The notes below the pieces were generated by a model. It did not search any database, was not told the DNA's origin, and worked only from the letters and a program-made list of their open reading frames with translations. Below, in pieces: positions 34,789-43,097 of a stretch of DNA of 64,000 nucleotides (positions are counted from its first letter, which is position 1; every line of letters begins with the position of its first letter). Source of the stretch: 43-108 sp001915545 (GTDB lineage: Bacteria > Bacteroidota > Bacteroidia > Bacteroidales > Bacteroidaceae); assembly GCA_902491215.1 (NCBI GenBank), contig CABUGV010000015.1:1-64000 (forward strand), written 5' to 3'. Position numbers and translations under genes: made by a program.

Positions 34789-36594
34789 TCAATCCGATGT
34801 GAAACTAACCAATATCTGCCTGTAAGAACTCAGCAGACCAGACTTGGATATAAATCCTACAAAAGTTCCGTTTTCGTCCTCAACCGGCAAGTTCCAAGCC
34901 TTGGTTTCCTCGAACTTTGCAGCCACAACTTTCATTGTGTCCGTAGTCAGCAAGACAGCCGGCGGCTCTTCCATAAAGTTGCTGACGAGATAACGGTGGT
35001 AAAGCTCAGGCCGAAATATGTACTTACGAACCTTATCAAGATAAACAACTCCCACCAAAGCTCCACTCTTATCTACTACAGGGAAAATATTTCTCTTGGA
35101 TTCAGAAATTGCACTTACCAATTTGCCGAGGTCCATCTCTGGATTGACAGACTTGTAGTTTCGTTCTATCAGCGCACTTACACTCATCAGGGTAAGCACT
35201 GCACTATCCTTGTCGTGCGTCAGCAACTCACCTTTCTTGGCAAGACGCATTGCATATATGCTGTGAGGCTCAAAAATATTTATCGTAAGATATGACACAG
35301 CCGACACAATCATGATAGGAACAAACAGCTGATAACCGCCTGTAAGTTCTGCAATAAGGAATATGCCGGTCAATGGAGCATGCATAACTCCAGACATAAG
35401 TCCAGCCATACCGTAAAGGGCAAAATTCTTAGTCGAAAGCGGACTATACATACCTCCGCATATATTCCATAGACAAGAGAACACATAACCGGCAACGCAT
35501 CCCATGAACAGACTTGGTGCAAAGACACCACCGCATCCGCCTCCACCATTAGTAGCTGTAGAAGCAAAAGATTTGAATATCAGCACCAATGCAAGATACA
35601 ACAGCAAAGTATTCTCCGTATCATAAAATATGGAGTTGTGCATGATTGTAGAAGCATCTGCATTGTTGATAAGCTGTGCGATAACATCATATCCTTCACC
35701 ATACATGACAGGGAATAAAAATATCAGCACACCGAGAACTGATGCTCCGACTACAAATTTTATCCAAGGATTGCGCAGTCCGGCAAAAATGCCTTCAAAC
35801 CAGTTCATAGAACGGATAAAGTACAAAGAAACCAACCCGCAGAACACTCCAAGCATTATGCAGGCAGGTATTGCATGTATTGAGAAAACCCTATCTATGG
35901 AGAAAGAGAACATGGACTCCGTGCCATAGAATGCATACGAAACGCACGTTGATGTCACACATGTGACGAGCAGCGGAAGCAGCGAAGCCATATTCAAATC
36001 AAGCATAAGTACCTCAAGCACAAACACAAGACCTGCTATAGGAGCCTTGAAAATACCTGCGACAGCACCTGCCGCTCCGCAACCAACTAGAAGCAGAAGC
36101 GTATTCGGACGCAGATGGAAACGCCTGCCAATCTCCGAACCGATAGCCGAACCTGTAAGAACTATCGGGGCCTCGGCTCCGACAGATCCTCCAAAACCGA
36201 TGGTAATGGAGCTGGCAAATATGCTTGAAAACATATTATGAGTCTTGATTCTGGCCTTTTTCTGCGAAATGGCATACAGAATCTTCGTGACACCATGACT
36301 GATGTCGTCCTTCACAATATACCTGACAAACAAAGATGTAAGAAGTATTCCGATTGCAGGATACAAGAGATACAGACCGTTTATATTGCCTACACTGAAG
36401 CCGGCAGTCAAGAAAATCTTGATTTCCTCAACCAGATATTTGAGGAGAACAGCGGCCAGAGCCGTAAGCACACCGACCAAAAGACTGAGAATCAGAATCA
36501 GTCTTTTCTCGCTGTTATGCCTTTTTATCCATTCCGTAAAAGCATTAAGGTAATAAAGCCGCTTCTTGCGGTTTGCAATGCTCATGAAAATCAT
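34789..36594 (-). CDS. ClC-family chloride channel/transporter with CBS pair
   Basis: This 601-residue protein has a ClC membrane domain (about 25-430) and two C-terminal CBS domains (about 465-595) that usually bind adenine nucleotides. The selectivity loop that is normally GREGP reads GAEAP, keeping the gating Glu. The segment equal to FNAPLAGVLFALEE is FKAPIAGLVFVLEV, so the position of the internal proton glutamate (second Glu) is Val. In E. coli-type antiporters both glutamates are present; in ClC channels that position is Val. This suggests an ion channel or altered coupling, but the inference rests on alignment by eye. GGGGCGGVFAPSLFMG is the downstream anion-binding motif. It lies between tsaC and fmt. 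Confidence 0.88.
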   Translation of the reverse strand: MIFMSIANRKKRLYYLNAFTEWIKRHNSEKRLILILSLLVGVLTALAAVLLKYLVEEIKIFLTAGFSVGNINGLYLLYPAIGILLTSLFVRYIVKDDISHGVTKILYAISQKKARIKTHNMFSSIFASSITIGFGGSVGAEAPIVLTGSAIGSEIGRRFHLRPNTLLLLVGCGAAGAVAGIFKAPIAGLVFVLEVLMLDLNMASLLPLLVTCVTSTCVSYAFYGTESMFSFSIDRVFSIHAIPACIMLGVFCGLVSLYFIRSMNWFEGIFAGLRNPWIKFVVGASVLGVLIFLFPVMYGEGYDVIAQLINNADASTIMHNSIFYDTENTLLLYLALVLIFKSFASTATNGGGGCGGVFAPSLFMGCVAGYVFSCLWNICGGMYSPLSTKNFALYGMAGLMSGVMHAPLTGIFLIAELTGGYQLFVPIMIVSAVSYLTINIFEPHSIYAMRLAKKGELLTHDKDSAVLTLMSVSALIERNYKSVNPEMDLGKLVSAISESKRNIFPVVDKSGALVGVVYLDKVRKYIFRPELYHRYLVSNFMEEPPAVLLTTDTMKVVAAKFEETKAWNLPVEDENGTFVGFISKSGLLSSYRQILVSFTSD

Positions 36595-36641
36595 ATCAAG
36601 ATCCTTCCTACACTTTTTAAAATCTTACAATAATGAAAAAC

Positions 36642-37208
36642 TCACTTCCTGATTATCGTAAACTCACCGTCAGCATTGATTTTTATGATGCTTGACGGCT
36701 GATGCTTTTCCTTACATCTCTGACTATATTTGACAACATAATCGACAGCATTCTTAATCTCGTCGCTTATCTCGTCGAAAGTCTGAGGAGTCGGTTCCCC
36801 GCTTATGTTGGCACTTGTTGAAACAATCGGTTTCTGAAAACGGAAGCACAGTTCTTTAGAAAACTCTTCCTTTGTAATTCTTATACCCACGCTACCGTCC
36901 TCGGCAAGAAGATTCGGCGCCAATCCTGTAGCATTGTCATAGATAACAGTTAGAGGTTTTGTAGCCAACTCTATCATGTCCCATGTCACGTCAGACACAC
37001 GTCTTACATATCTGGTAAGACGAGCTTCTGAATCAACGAGGCAAATCAGAGCCTTGCTGTCGCTTCTTCTCTTAATTTCATAAACACGCTTTACAGCCTC
37101 TTCGTTGGTAGCATCACAACCTATGCCCCATACTGTGTCGGTCGGATACAATATCACTCCGCCGTTGCGCATCACTTCGACCGCTTTTTTTACTTCATCC
37201 TGCAACAT
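36642..37208 (-). CDS. tsaC: L-threonylcarbamoyladenylate synthase
   Basis: This 188-residue YrdC-domain protein makes threonylcarbamoyl-AMP, the activated intermediate for tRNA t6A37. It shows GGVILYPTDTVWGIGCDA at 16-33, KRRSDSKAL and the binding segment PIVSTSANISGEPTP. It is the short form without the Sua5 tail. It is codirectional with prfC (54 bases upstream) and the ClC gene. It links to mtaB at 11849, which modifies the same nucleotide. Confidence 0.9.
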   Translation of the reverse strand: MLQDEVKKAVEVMRNGGVILYPTDTVWGIGCDATNEEAVKRVYEIKRRSDSKALICLVDSEARLTRYVRRVSDVTWDMIELATKPLTVIYDNATGLAPNLLAEDGSVGIRITKEEFSKELCFRFQKPIVSTSANISGEPTPQTFDEISDEIKNAVDYVVKYSQRCKEKHQPSSIIKINADGEFTIIRK

Positions 37209-37262
37209 AAGACATTATTTTTCTAAAAGATATTCATATTCTGCAATTCCAAACAAGCACAA

Positions 37263-38831
37263 TCAAAATTCACTTGTAAAGTGGAATTTTATGTGTTCGA
37301 AATCATGCTGGGCCATCTGAAGGACATAATTGCTATCGGCCAAGAACACATCCCTGCCCTCACGATCCTTTGCCATATACTGATACTTGCGTTTCTTGAA
37401 AGCCTCAAGCTGTTCCTTGTCGTCACTTTCAATCCAGCATGCCTTATAGAGGCTGGCAGGCTCCCAGCGGCACTTTGCATTGTATTCGTTCTCCAATCTG
37501 TACTGGATAACTTCAAACTGAAGCTGGCCTACAGTACCGATAAGCTTGCGGTTGTTGAACTGATTGATGAATAACTGTGCTACACCCTCGTCCATAAGCT
37601 GATCGATACCCTTGTTCAACTGCTTAGCCTTCATCGGATCTGCATTCTCAATATATTTGAACATTTCAGGCGAGAAGCTAGGAAGTCCCTTAAAATGAAG
37701 GTTTTCACCTTCTGTAAGAGTATCACCTATCTTGAATACACCATTATCCGGCAGACCGATAATATCACCAGCCCAAGCCTCATCGACAGTAGTCTTTCGC
37801 TGAGCCATGAACTGTGTAGGCGAAGAAAAACGCATTGTCTTGCCCTGACGTACATGCAGATAAGGAGTGTTGCGCGTGAACTTGCCCGAGCACACTTTGC
37901 AGAAAGCCACGCACGAACGGTGGTTCGGATCGATGTTGGCTGTTATCTTGAAAATAAAACCGGTAAACTTCTGTTCATCAGGAGAAACTGTACGTTCCTC
38001 AGCCTTTACAGGACGCGGACTAGGTGCGATTTCTACAAAACAATCAAGAAGTTCCTGCACACCGAAGTTGTTGAGTGCCGAACCGAAGAACACAGGCGCC
38101 AAATTTCCGTCAAGATATTCCTGTACGTCAAAATCCGAATAAACACCTTCGATAAGTTCTAGGTCATTTCTGAGCTTCTCAGCCAAAGCGCTTCCGATAT
38201 GTTCATCAAGTTCCTCAGAATTAATGTCCACCTGCACCTTTTCAGTTACAACCTGCTTAGACGGCTTGAAAAGATTGAGATTATGCTCATAGATATTGTA
38301 AACACCCTTGAAACGCTGTCCCTGGTCGATTGGCCATGAAAGCGGGCGTACATTGATGCACAGTTCCGTTTCGAGTTCATCAAGAAGATCGAATGGGTCT
38401 TTACCCTCGCGGTCCATCTTGTTGACAAATATTATCACAGGAGTATTGCGCATACGGCAAACTTCCATAAGTTTTCTTGTCTGAGTCTCAACACCCTTCG
38501 CACCATCGACAACAATGATAACGCTGTCTACAGCAGTAAGAGTACGATACGTATCCTCCGCAAAGTCCTGGTGTCCTGGAGTATCAAGAATATTTATCTT
38601 GTAATCGCGGTAGTCGAACTCCATTACCGAAGTTGTAACAGAGATACCACGCTGCTTTTCAATATCCATCCAGTCCGAAGTAGCAGTTTTCCTTATCTTA
38701 TTCGATTTAACCGCACCTGCCACCTGAATCTGGCCTCCGAAAAGCAGGAATTTTTCCGTCAATGATGTCTTACCCGCATCCGGGTGTGCTATGATTGCAA
38801 ATGTTCTTCTTCTCTCAATCTCGTTGTTCAT
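37263..38831 (-). CDS. prfC: peptide chain release factor 3
   Basis: This 522-residue GTPase recycles RF1/RF2 after termination. It has the P-loop AHPDAGKT (near residue 16), switch I KQRGISVT, switch II DTPGHQDF with the catalytic His intact, and NKMD. Domain II and the C-terminal domain III follow. The intact switch II contrasts with the altered EF-G paralogue at 3837. It is preceded by rfbD (42 bases) and followed by tsaC. Length and motifs are normal. Confidence 0.94.
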   Translation of the reverse strand: MNNEIERRRTFAIIAHPDAGKTSLTEKFLLFGGQIQVAGAVKSNKIRKTATSDWMDIEKQRGISVTTSVMEFDYRDYKINILDTPGHQDFAEDTYRTLTAVDSVIIVVDGAKGVETQTRKLMEVCRMRNTPVIIFVNKMDREGKDPFDLLDELETELCINVRPLSWPIDQGQRFKGVYNIYEHNLNLFKPSKQVVTEKVQVDINSEELDEHIGSALAEKLRNDLELIEGVYSDFDVQEYLDGNLAPVFFGSALNNFGVQELLDCFVEIAPSPRPVKAEERTVSPDEQKFTGFIFKITANIDPNHRSCVAFCKVCSGKFTRNTPYLHVRQGKTMRFSSPTQFMAQRKTTVDEAWAGDIIGLPDNGVFKIGDTLTEGENLHFKGLPSFSPEMFKYIENADPMKAKQLNKGIDQLMDEGVAQLFINQFNNRKLIGTVGQLQFEVIQYRLENEYNAKCRWEPASLYKACWIESDDKEQLEAFKKRKYQYMAKDREGRDVFLADSNYVLQMAQHDFEHIKFHFTSEF

Positions 38832-38873
38832 CGGTCAATATGATATATATGTATTATATTGTTTTTAAGCGAA

Positions 38874-39734
38874 TTATGAAAGTGATAAAACAGCTATACA
38901 TTCCTCCAGACTATCCATCCAATACGGAATCTCAATAGAATAAGTCTGCTTTATCTTAGTCTTGTCAAGCACCGAATAGTAAGGGCGCTTTGCAGGTACA
39001 GGATATTCATACGTATGCAGAGGCTTGAGGTTGACGCCCTCAACACCGGCAATGCGATGGATGTTTTTCGCAAAATCATACCACGAAGTTACCCCCTCGT
39101 TGCTGTAATGATATACACCAGGAACTATGCCCTTATCCAATATGGCAATAATTGCTTTGGCAAGATCGCGTGCATAAGTAGGAGTACCGATCTGGTCGAA
39201 AACCACTCCCAGCTCCTTGCGCTCACGTCCGAGACGTATCATCGTCTTCACGAAATTATTGCCGAAAGAAGAATACAGCCAAGCAGTACGGATTATGACA
39301 GACGAAGCGCATTTCTCCATAACGTTCTTCTCTCCCATCAGCTTAGTGCGTCCGTAAACTGTTGCAGGACATGTTTCATCATCCTCCTTATAAGGAAGAC
39401 ATCCGCTTCCGTCAAAAACATAATCGGTCGAAACGTGTATCATCGATCCGCCCCTACCTGCCACAGCCTCAGCCAGATATCCCGGTGCTTCGGCATTTAG
39501 TCTTATACAAGCCTCCTCACTGCTTTCAGCCTTGTCTACAGCTGTAAATGCGGCACAGTTCACGACAATGTCAATTGAATTTTCCTCTATGAATCTTTTT
39601 ACCGCCACCGAATCCGTGATGTCAAGCGAATCAATATCGGCAAATATGAAATTACGGGTACTTTCCTTTTCTGTGAGCAGGCGCAGTTCGCTGCCAAGCT
39701 GTCCGTTGCACCCCGTTACCAAAACGTTGTTCAT
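38874..39734 (-). CDS. rfbD: dTDP-4-dehydrorhamnose reductase
   Basis: This 286-residue short-chain dehydrogenase makes dTDP-L-rhamnose, a precursor of surface glycans. The start MNNVLVTGCNGQLGSEL has the Rossmann glycine motif, and the catalytic YGRTK (Tyr, Lys) is near residue 128, with IRTAWLYSSFGNNF following. The frame is open to 39821, but those 29 extra residues are not family-like. The other rhamnose genes (rfbA, B, C) are not in this window. Its terminator-like hairpin upstream (39776-39814) suggests a start point of its own. Confidence 0.9.
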   Translation of the reverse strand: MNNVLVTGCNGQLGSELRLLTEKESTRNFIFADIDSLDITDSVAVKRFIEENSIDIVVNCAAFTAVDKAESSEEACIRLNAEAPGYLAEAVAGRGGSMIHVSTDYVFDGSGCLPYKEDDETCPATVYGRTKLMGEKNVMEKCASSVIIRTAWLYSSFGNNFVKTMIRLGRERKELGVVFDQIGTPTYARDLAKAIIAILDKGIVPGVYHYSNEGVTSWYDFAKNIHRIAGVEGVNLKPLHTYEYPVPAKRPYYSVLDKTKIKQTYSIEIPYWMDSLEECIAVLSLS

Positions 39735-39775
39735 TTCAAATATCCTAGTCAAAAAACAAATAATCTTTTCTACCG

Positions 39776-39814
39776 TAACAAAAAAGTGCCGACTGCCATC
39801 AGGCCACAGCACTT
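39776..39814 (-). terminator. probable terminator between DUF4924 and rfbD
   Basis: On the minus strand AAGTGC and GCACTT enclose an inner stem, followed by six T. It falls 10 bases past the DUF4924 stop, so LysE-DUF4924 may end here at least in part. Confidence 0.6.
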
Positions 39815-39823
39815 CACACATGT

Positions 39824-40366
39824 TCAGAACTCAACCTCTCCGATTTTGTCCTTCTTGTAATATTCCGAAAGCATGCCCAACAGTTTGGCGATGCATTCCA
39901 TTGCATGAGCCGTCTCCTTGCTAACCGGCTTACCCTGAAGCTTCAGCATCATGAGTCCATACATTGCGTCAAAGCAGTTTTCAATCTCCGACTCATCCTT
40001 GGCGCATCCCTTTCCGCGAAGTTCCACGATGAAAGGAAGAGCACGATAGTATGCAGCCGAATAGAACGGATGCTTTGGCGACTTGAGAAGCTGCAGATGA
40101 AGCTCATAGAGCGATGCTGCAACATTCTTGTTAATCTGCAGATGGCCTTTTTCCATCACACTCTCGCTTCTCATCATGTCGATAAGATTGCTGTACCATT
40201 CAACAAGCTCCTTCTGCTTCTCGTCATCAAGGCCGAATTTCGACAAATACGTACTGTTGAGTCTGTCGATATCGAAACCGTTGGCACGTATCAGGTCTTC
40301 CACCTGCCACATGTAAAGCAGGTACTCAGCAATGTTCTCTTCTCTCAATTTATGTGCTGTAAACAT
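39824..40366 (-). CDS. DUF4924 family protein
   Basis: This 180-residue protein begins MFTAHKLREENIAEYLLYMWQ. It is mostly helical, with no signal peptide, membrane helix or enzyme motif in view. It resembles a Bacteroidales-restricted family of unknown function (DUF4924 by memory of similar gene order). In these genomes it commonly stands between a LysE exporter and rfbD, as here. It starts 18 bases after the LysE-type gene ends, so they are cotranscribed. No function is known. Confidence 0.75.
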   Translation of the reverse strand: MFTAHKLREENIAEYLLYMWQVEDLIRANGFDIDRLNSTYLSKFGLDDEKQKELVEWYSNLIDMMRSESVMEKGHLQINKNVAASLYELHLQLLKSPKHPFYSAAYYRALPFIVELRGKGCAKDESEIENCFDAMYGLMMLKLQGKPVSKETAHAMECIAKLLGMLSEYYKKDKIGEVEF

Positions 40367-40384
40367 AAGGCCTCCATTTATTTT

Positions 40385-41023
40385 TTAATGAGCAAAGGCC
40401 ACAGAATGGCCTGTAAGAGTAAGTACGATGACAACGATGGATACAGCGATGACCAGAACTCCTATCACTCTGTTTATCATCCATATACCTCTGACATTAA
40501 AGCGGTTGCGCACCTTATCGACCAGCAACGACAGAAGGAACCACCATGTCACGGCTCCAACGACCACGAACAGATAACCTATGACCTGAGGCAAAGGGTT
40601 ATCCGGAACAATGAATGTCAACTGGCCGAACATGGCCACAAACAGAAATATTATCAGAGGATTTGAGAACGTAACAAAGAATCCCGTGACAAAATTATGC
40701 ACCAGCGTGCCCTTATTGTGCGAAACGGGCTTCATGGACTGCACCGGGTTGGTTCTGAAAGTATAGAAACCGAAAAGCAAAAGCAGGAAACTTCCTGCAA
40801 GCTTTATCCAAAACAATGTCTGCTGATTTTCAATAAAAGGAACGACAAACGACATACCGTATCCGGTTATGAGAGCATAAAACATGTCGCTCAGAGCTGC
40901 TCCAAGTCCTGTGGCAAAACCATACCAGCGTCCTTTATTCAGTGTACGCTGAATGCACAGCACTCCCACTGGCCCCATAGGTGCAGAGGCCACAATTCCG
41001 ATGACAGTACCTTTAATGATCAT
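40385..41023 (-). CDS. LysE/RhtB family exporter
   Basis: This is a 212-residue membrane protein with about six helices. The first, starting MIIKGTVIGIVASAPMGPVGVL, contains the conserved ProMetGlyPro of the LysE amino-acid exporter family. The frame is open to 41212; starts at 41092 and 41212 would add residues that do not look like the family. Members export amino acids or related metabolites; the substrate here is unknown. It is the first gene of LysE-DUF4924. Confidence 0.8.
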   Translation of the reverse strand: MIIKGTVIGIVASAPMGPVGVLCIQRTLNKGRWYGFATGLGAALSDMFYALITGYGMSFVVPFIENQQTLFWIKLAGSFLLLLFGFYTFRTNPVQSMKPVSHNKGTLVHNFVTGFFVTFSNPLIIFLFVAMFGQLTFIVPDNPLPQVIGYLFVVVGAVTWWFLLSLLVDKVRNRFNVRGIWMINRVIGVLVIAVSIVVIVLTLTGHSVAFAH

Positions 41024-41387
41024 CTCGAAAACGCCGATGGTCTGCTGCCAAGGTATATATTGTAGATTTGGTAAATTGGCTAAAAACTGCATAATGTGTG
41101 CAAAATTGCGAAATTTTAGTGAAAATACCGAATAAAAGACATCTAAAACTGCCGAGACAGCTCCACACGTTTCAAGAAATGAAACGAGAGCATACCCGCA
41201 GTACCCTTTCATAGCCTATACATCAAATAAATAAAACAGACCGTCGGAACATATATGCCATGCAGAAAAACGGTCCTTTTATCAATTAAATGTCAACAAA
41301 CAGCCAACAGGCCGGCATAAACAAAACTTCCACACATTCAAGCCACAGTGCCGACCACCCGTCGGATGTATCAGCCCGTTCATCCTT

Positions 41388-41420
41388 TGACAGTTTCAGA
41401 CACATCGTCCGAAACTGTCA
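41388..41420. repeat. 10+10 inverted repeat in the LysE upstream region
   Basis: TGACAGTTTC (41388-41397) is repeated inverted as GAAACTGTCA (41411-41420) with a 13-base centre. It has no T run on either strand. It is close to a second stem (AAGCC-atgt-GGCTT, 41423-41436) that touches the stop of the small acidic gene. The remainder of 41024-41435 shows no gene. Confidence 0.45.
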
Positions 41421-41435
41421 CTAAGCCATGTGGCT

Positions 41436-41717
41436 TCAGTTTTCGGGGAAATACGCACCTGCCACATCTGCCACATATTCAGCATTAATGTCGGTCAGCA
41501 TCTTTCCGTCTTCAAGCGTGTACAATACAAAATCGGCAAACGGATAAACATCCTCATCGTCCGACTCGTCGGCATTCTCAACGACCTCAACTCTTACAGT
41601 ATCATCATCTACAACGACAACATGTACGCCGTCTGTCTCTTCGTGAGCACCTTCTGCAAATTTCCCGACAAGATCAAATATGCATTCTTCAAGTTCCTTT
41701 TCAGTCCTTATGTCCAT
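41436..41717 (-). CDS. small acidic protein
   Basis: This protein has 93 residues, starting MDIRTEKELEECIFDL; a start five codons earlier is also possible. It is strongly acidic, with VVVVDDDTVRVEVVENADESDDEDVYPFADF in the middle in several short segments. It is predicted to be mostly beta strand followed by helix. There is no signal peptide or membrane helix. I recognise no family. It stands alone on the minus strand, followed by inverted repeats and not by a clear terminator, 129 bases past the asparaginase stop. It may be conserved in Bacteroidales, but that is not checked. Confidence 0.65.
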   Translation of the reverse strand: MDIRTEKELEECIFDLVGKFAEGAHEETDGVHVVVVDDDTVRVEVVENADESDDEDVYPFADFVLYTLEDGKMLTDINAEYVADVAGAYFPEN

Positions 41718-41846
41718 GATTCTTCCTTGCATTTAATGATTGTACATTTCTTTCACAGCATGTCACAAGATGCGCATGCACAGGCAAATATATAATAAAA
41801 CACGTAAAACCAAGAATGCCCGGTGTTATAAATATACAACAAAAAG

Positions 41847-42905
41847 CTAAACTGTTATCTCTCCGGCAATAGACTGGTTCATCAATTGTCTGACCTGAGC
41901 GGCCGAATATCCCTGTCCGAAAAGGCACATGAGTTTCGTAATGGCAGCCTCGATAGTCGTATCGTAACCGCTCACCACACCTGCATCCTGAAGACGAAGT
42001 CCGGTTTCGTATCGTCCCATACGCACGCTTCCTGCCTGACACTGGGTAACGTTCACCACGACTATGCCGCGCTTCTCGGCCTTGCGCAACGCGTCAAGGA
42101 AACGGAGTCTCTGCGGAGCATTTCCGGAGCCGAATGTCCGCAGTATCACGCCTTTTATACCTTTTATCTCAAGAACGTCCTCAATCAGTTCTTGTCTGAT
42201 ACCAGGAAACAGCGTCAGTGCCAGCACACCGGTATAGTATTCCTTATGTGCCTTGAAAGGTTTTGAAGGGTCAGGACGCTTGATCATTGGGAAATTATAA
42301 TTTATGTCGATGCCCACATGCGCCAGTTCCGGATAATTATACGAACAGAAAGCATTGAAATTCTCAGCATTCATCTTCGTTGTCCTGTTGCCTCGCAGAA
42401 GACGCTGTTCGAAGAACACACACACCTCAGGAACAAGAGGTCTGCCGTGGTCGTCGTGCGCAGCGGCAATTTCGATGGCGGTAATCAGATTCTCGCGCCC
42501 GTCGGTACGCAACATGCCTATCGGAAGCTGACTGCCAGTAAGCACCACAGGCTTGGCCACATTCTCCAACATGAAGCTTAGTGCCGAAGCCGTATAGGCC
42601 ATAGTGTCCGTACCGTGAAGAATAACGAAACCGTCGAACAAATCATAATTGTACTCGATGACGCTCACAATCTTGGCCCAGTGAGAAGGATCCATGTCGG
42701 ACGAGTCCAGAGCAGGAACAAACTGGTATGTACGGATGACATAATCGAAGCAGTCTATTTCGGGTACGTGCTTGCGCAGATGTTCGAAGTTGAAACTTTC
42801 CAGCGCACCTGTATCTGGATTCCGTATCATTCCTATTGTACCTCCTGTATAAATGATAAGAACCCTCGGACGTGGGGAGTATAAAAAGTTGTTCATCGTC
42901 ATCAT
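41847..42905 (-). CDS. ansA: type I L-asparaginase
   Basis: This 352-residue cytoplasmic asparaginase hydrolyses asparagine to aspartate and ammonium. It has the catalytic segment LIIYTGGTIGMI with the nucleophile Thr near residue 20, and FVILHGTDTMAYTASALSF with the second Thr and Asp near 96-98. It has no signal peptide, in agreement with the type I (low-affinity) enzyme. The first three ATGs (42905, 42902 and 42896) are close together. TAACTTTG on the minus strand at 42921-42928 would leave only about 9-18 bases of leader. It may supply ammonium to the nitrogen block downstream. Confidence 0.92.
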   Translation of the reverse strand: MMTMNNFLYSPRPRVLIIYTGGTIGMIRNPDTGALESFNFEHLRKHVPEIDCFDYVIRTYQFVPALDSSDMDPSHWAKIVSVIEYNYDLFDGFVILHGTDTMAYTASALSFMLENVAKPVVLTGSQLPIGMLRTDGRENLITAIEIAAAHDDHGRPLVPEVCVFFEQRLLRGNRTTKMNAENFNAFCSYNYPELAHVGIDINYNFPMIKRPDPSKPFKAHKEYYTGVLALTLFPGIRQELIEDVLEIKGIKGVILRTFGSGNAPQRLRFLDALRKAEKRGIVVVNVTQCQAGSVRMGRYETGLRLQDAGVVSGYDTTIEAAITKLMCLFGQGYSAAQVRQLMNQSIAGEITV

Positions 42906-42920
42906 AAATTATTTTGCATA

Positions 42921-42928
42921 CAAAGTTA
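42921..42928 (-). promoter_or_regulatory. -7 box for ansA
   Basis: TAACTTTG on the minus strand, matching TAnnTTTG. The -33 element is poor (TTTT about 20 bases upstream). The start would be about 9 bases before the first ATG. Confidence 0.4.
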
Positions 42929-43030
42929 TATAATACGTGCCAAATTGTAAAATGGCGTTAAAAGAAATATACATGATGGATGCAAAACTTTTTACATTTG
43001 TCAAGACAGCACTACTGTTCTGCCAGCTGT

Positions 43031-43082
43031 GAGCCCTCGTAATAAAAGATTCGAGGGCTCGCGTCTGCATCCGCGAGCCCTC
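43031..43082. repeat. octamer array B: three boxes, exact 22-base period
   Basis: Boxes start at 43031 (GAGCCCTC), 43053 (GAGGGCTC) and 43075 (GAGCCCTC). Each interval is exactly 22 bases; linkers are unrelated to one another. It sits 16 bases past the rhamnosidase stop. On the minus strand box 3 and box 2 pair as a perfect 10-bp stem (GAGGGCTCGC/GCGAGCCCTC) followed by a T-rich stretch, so the array can also act as terminator of the rhamnosidase gene. Boxes 1 and 2 can pair instead, so the two hairpins compete. Confidence 0.85.
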
Positions 43083-43097
43083 ATATTTTTGTCATTC

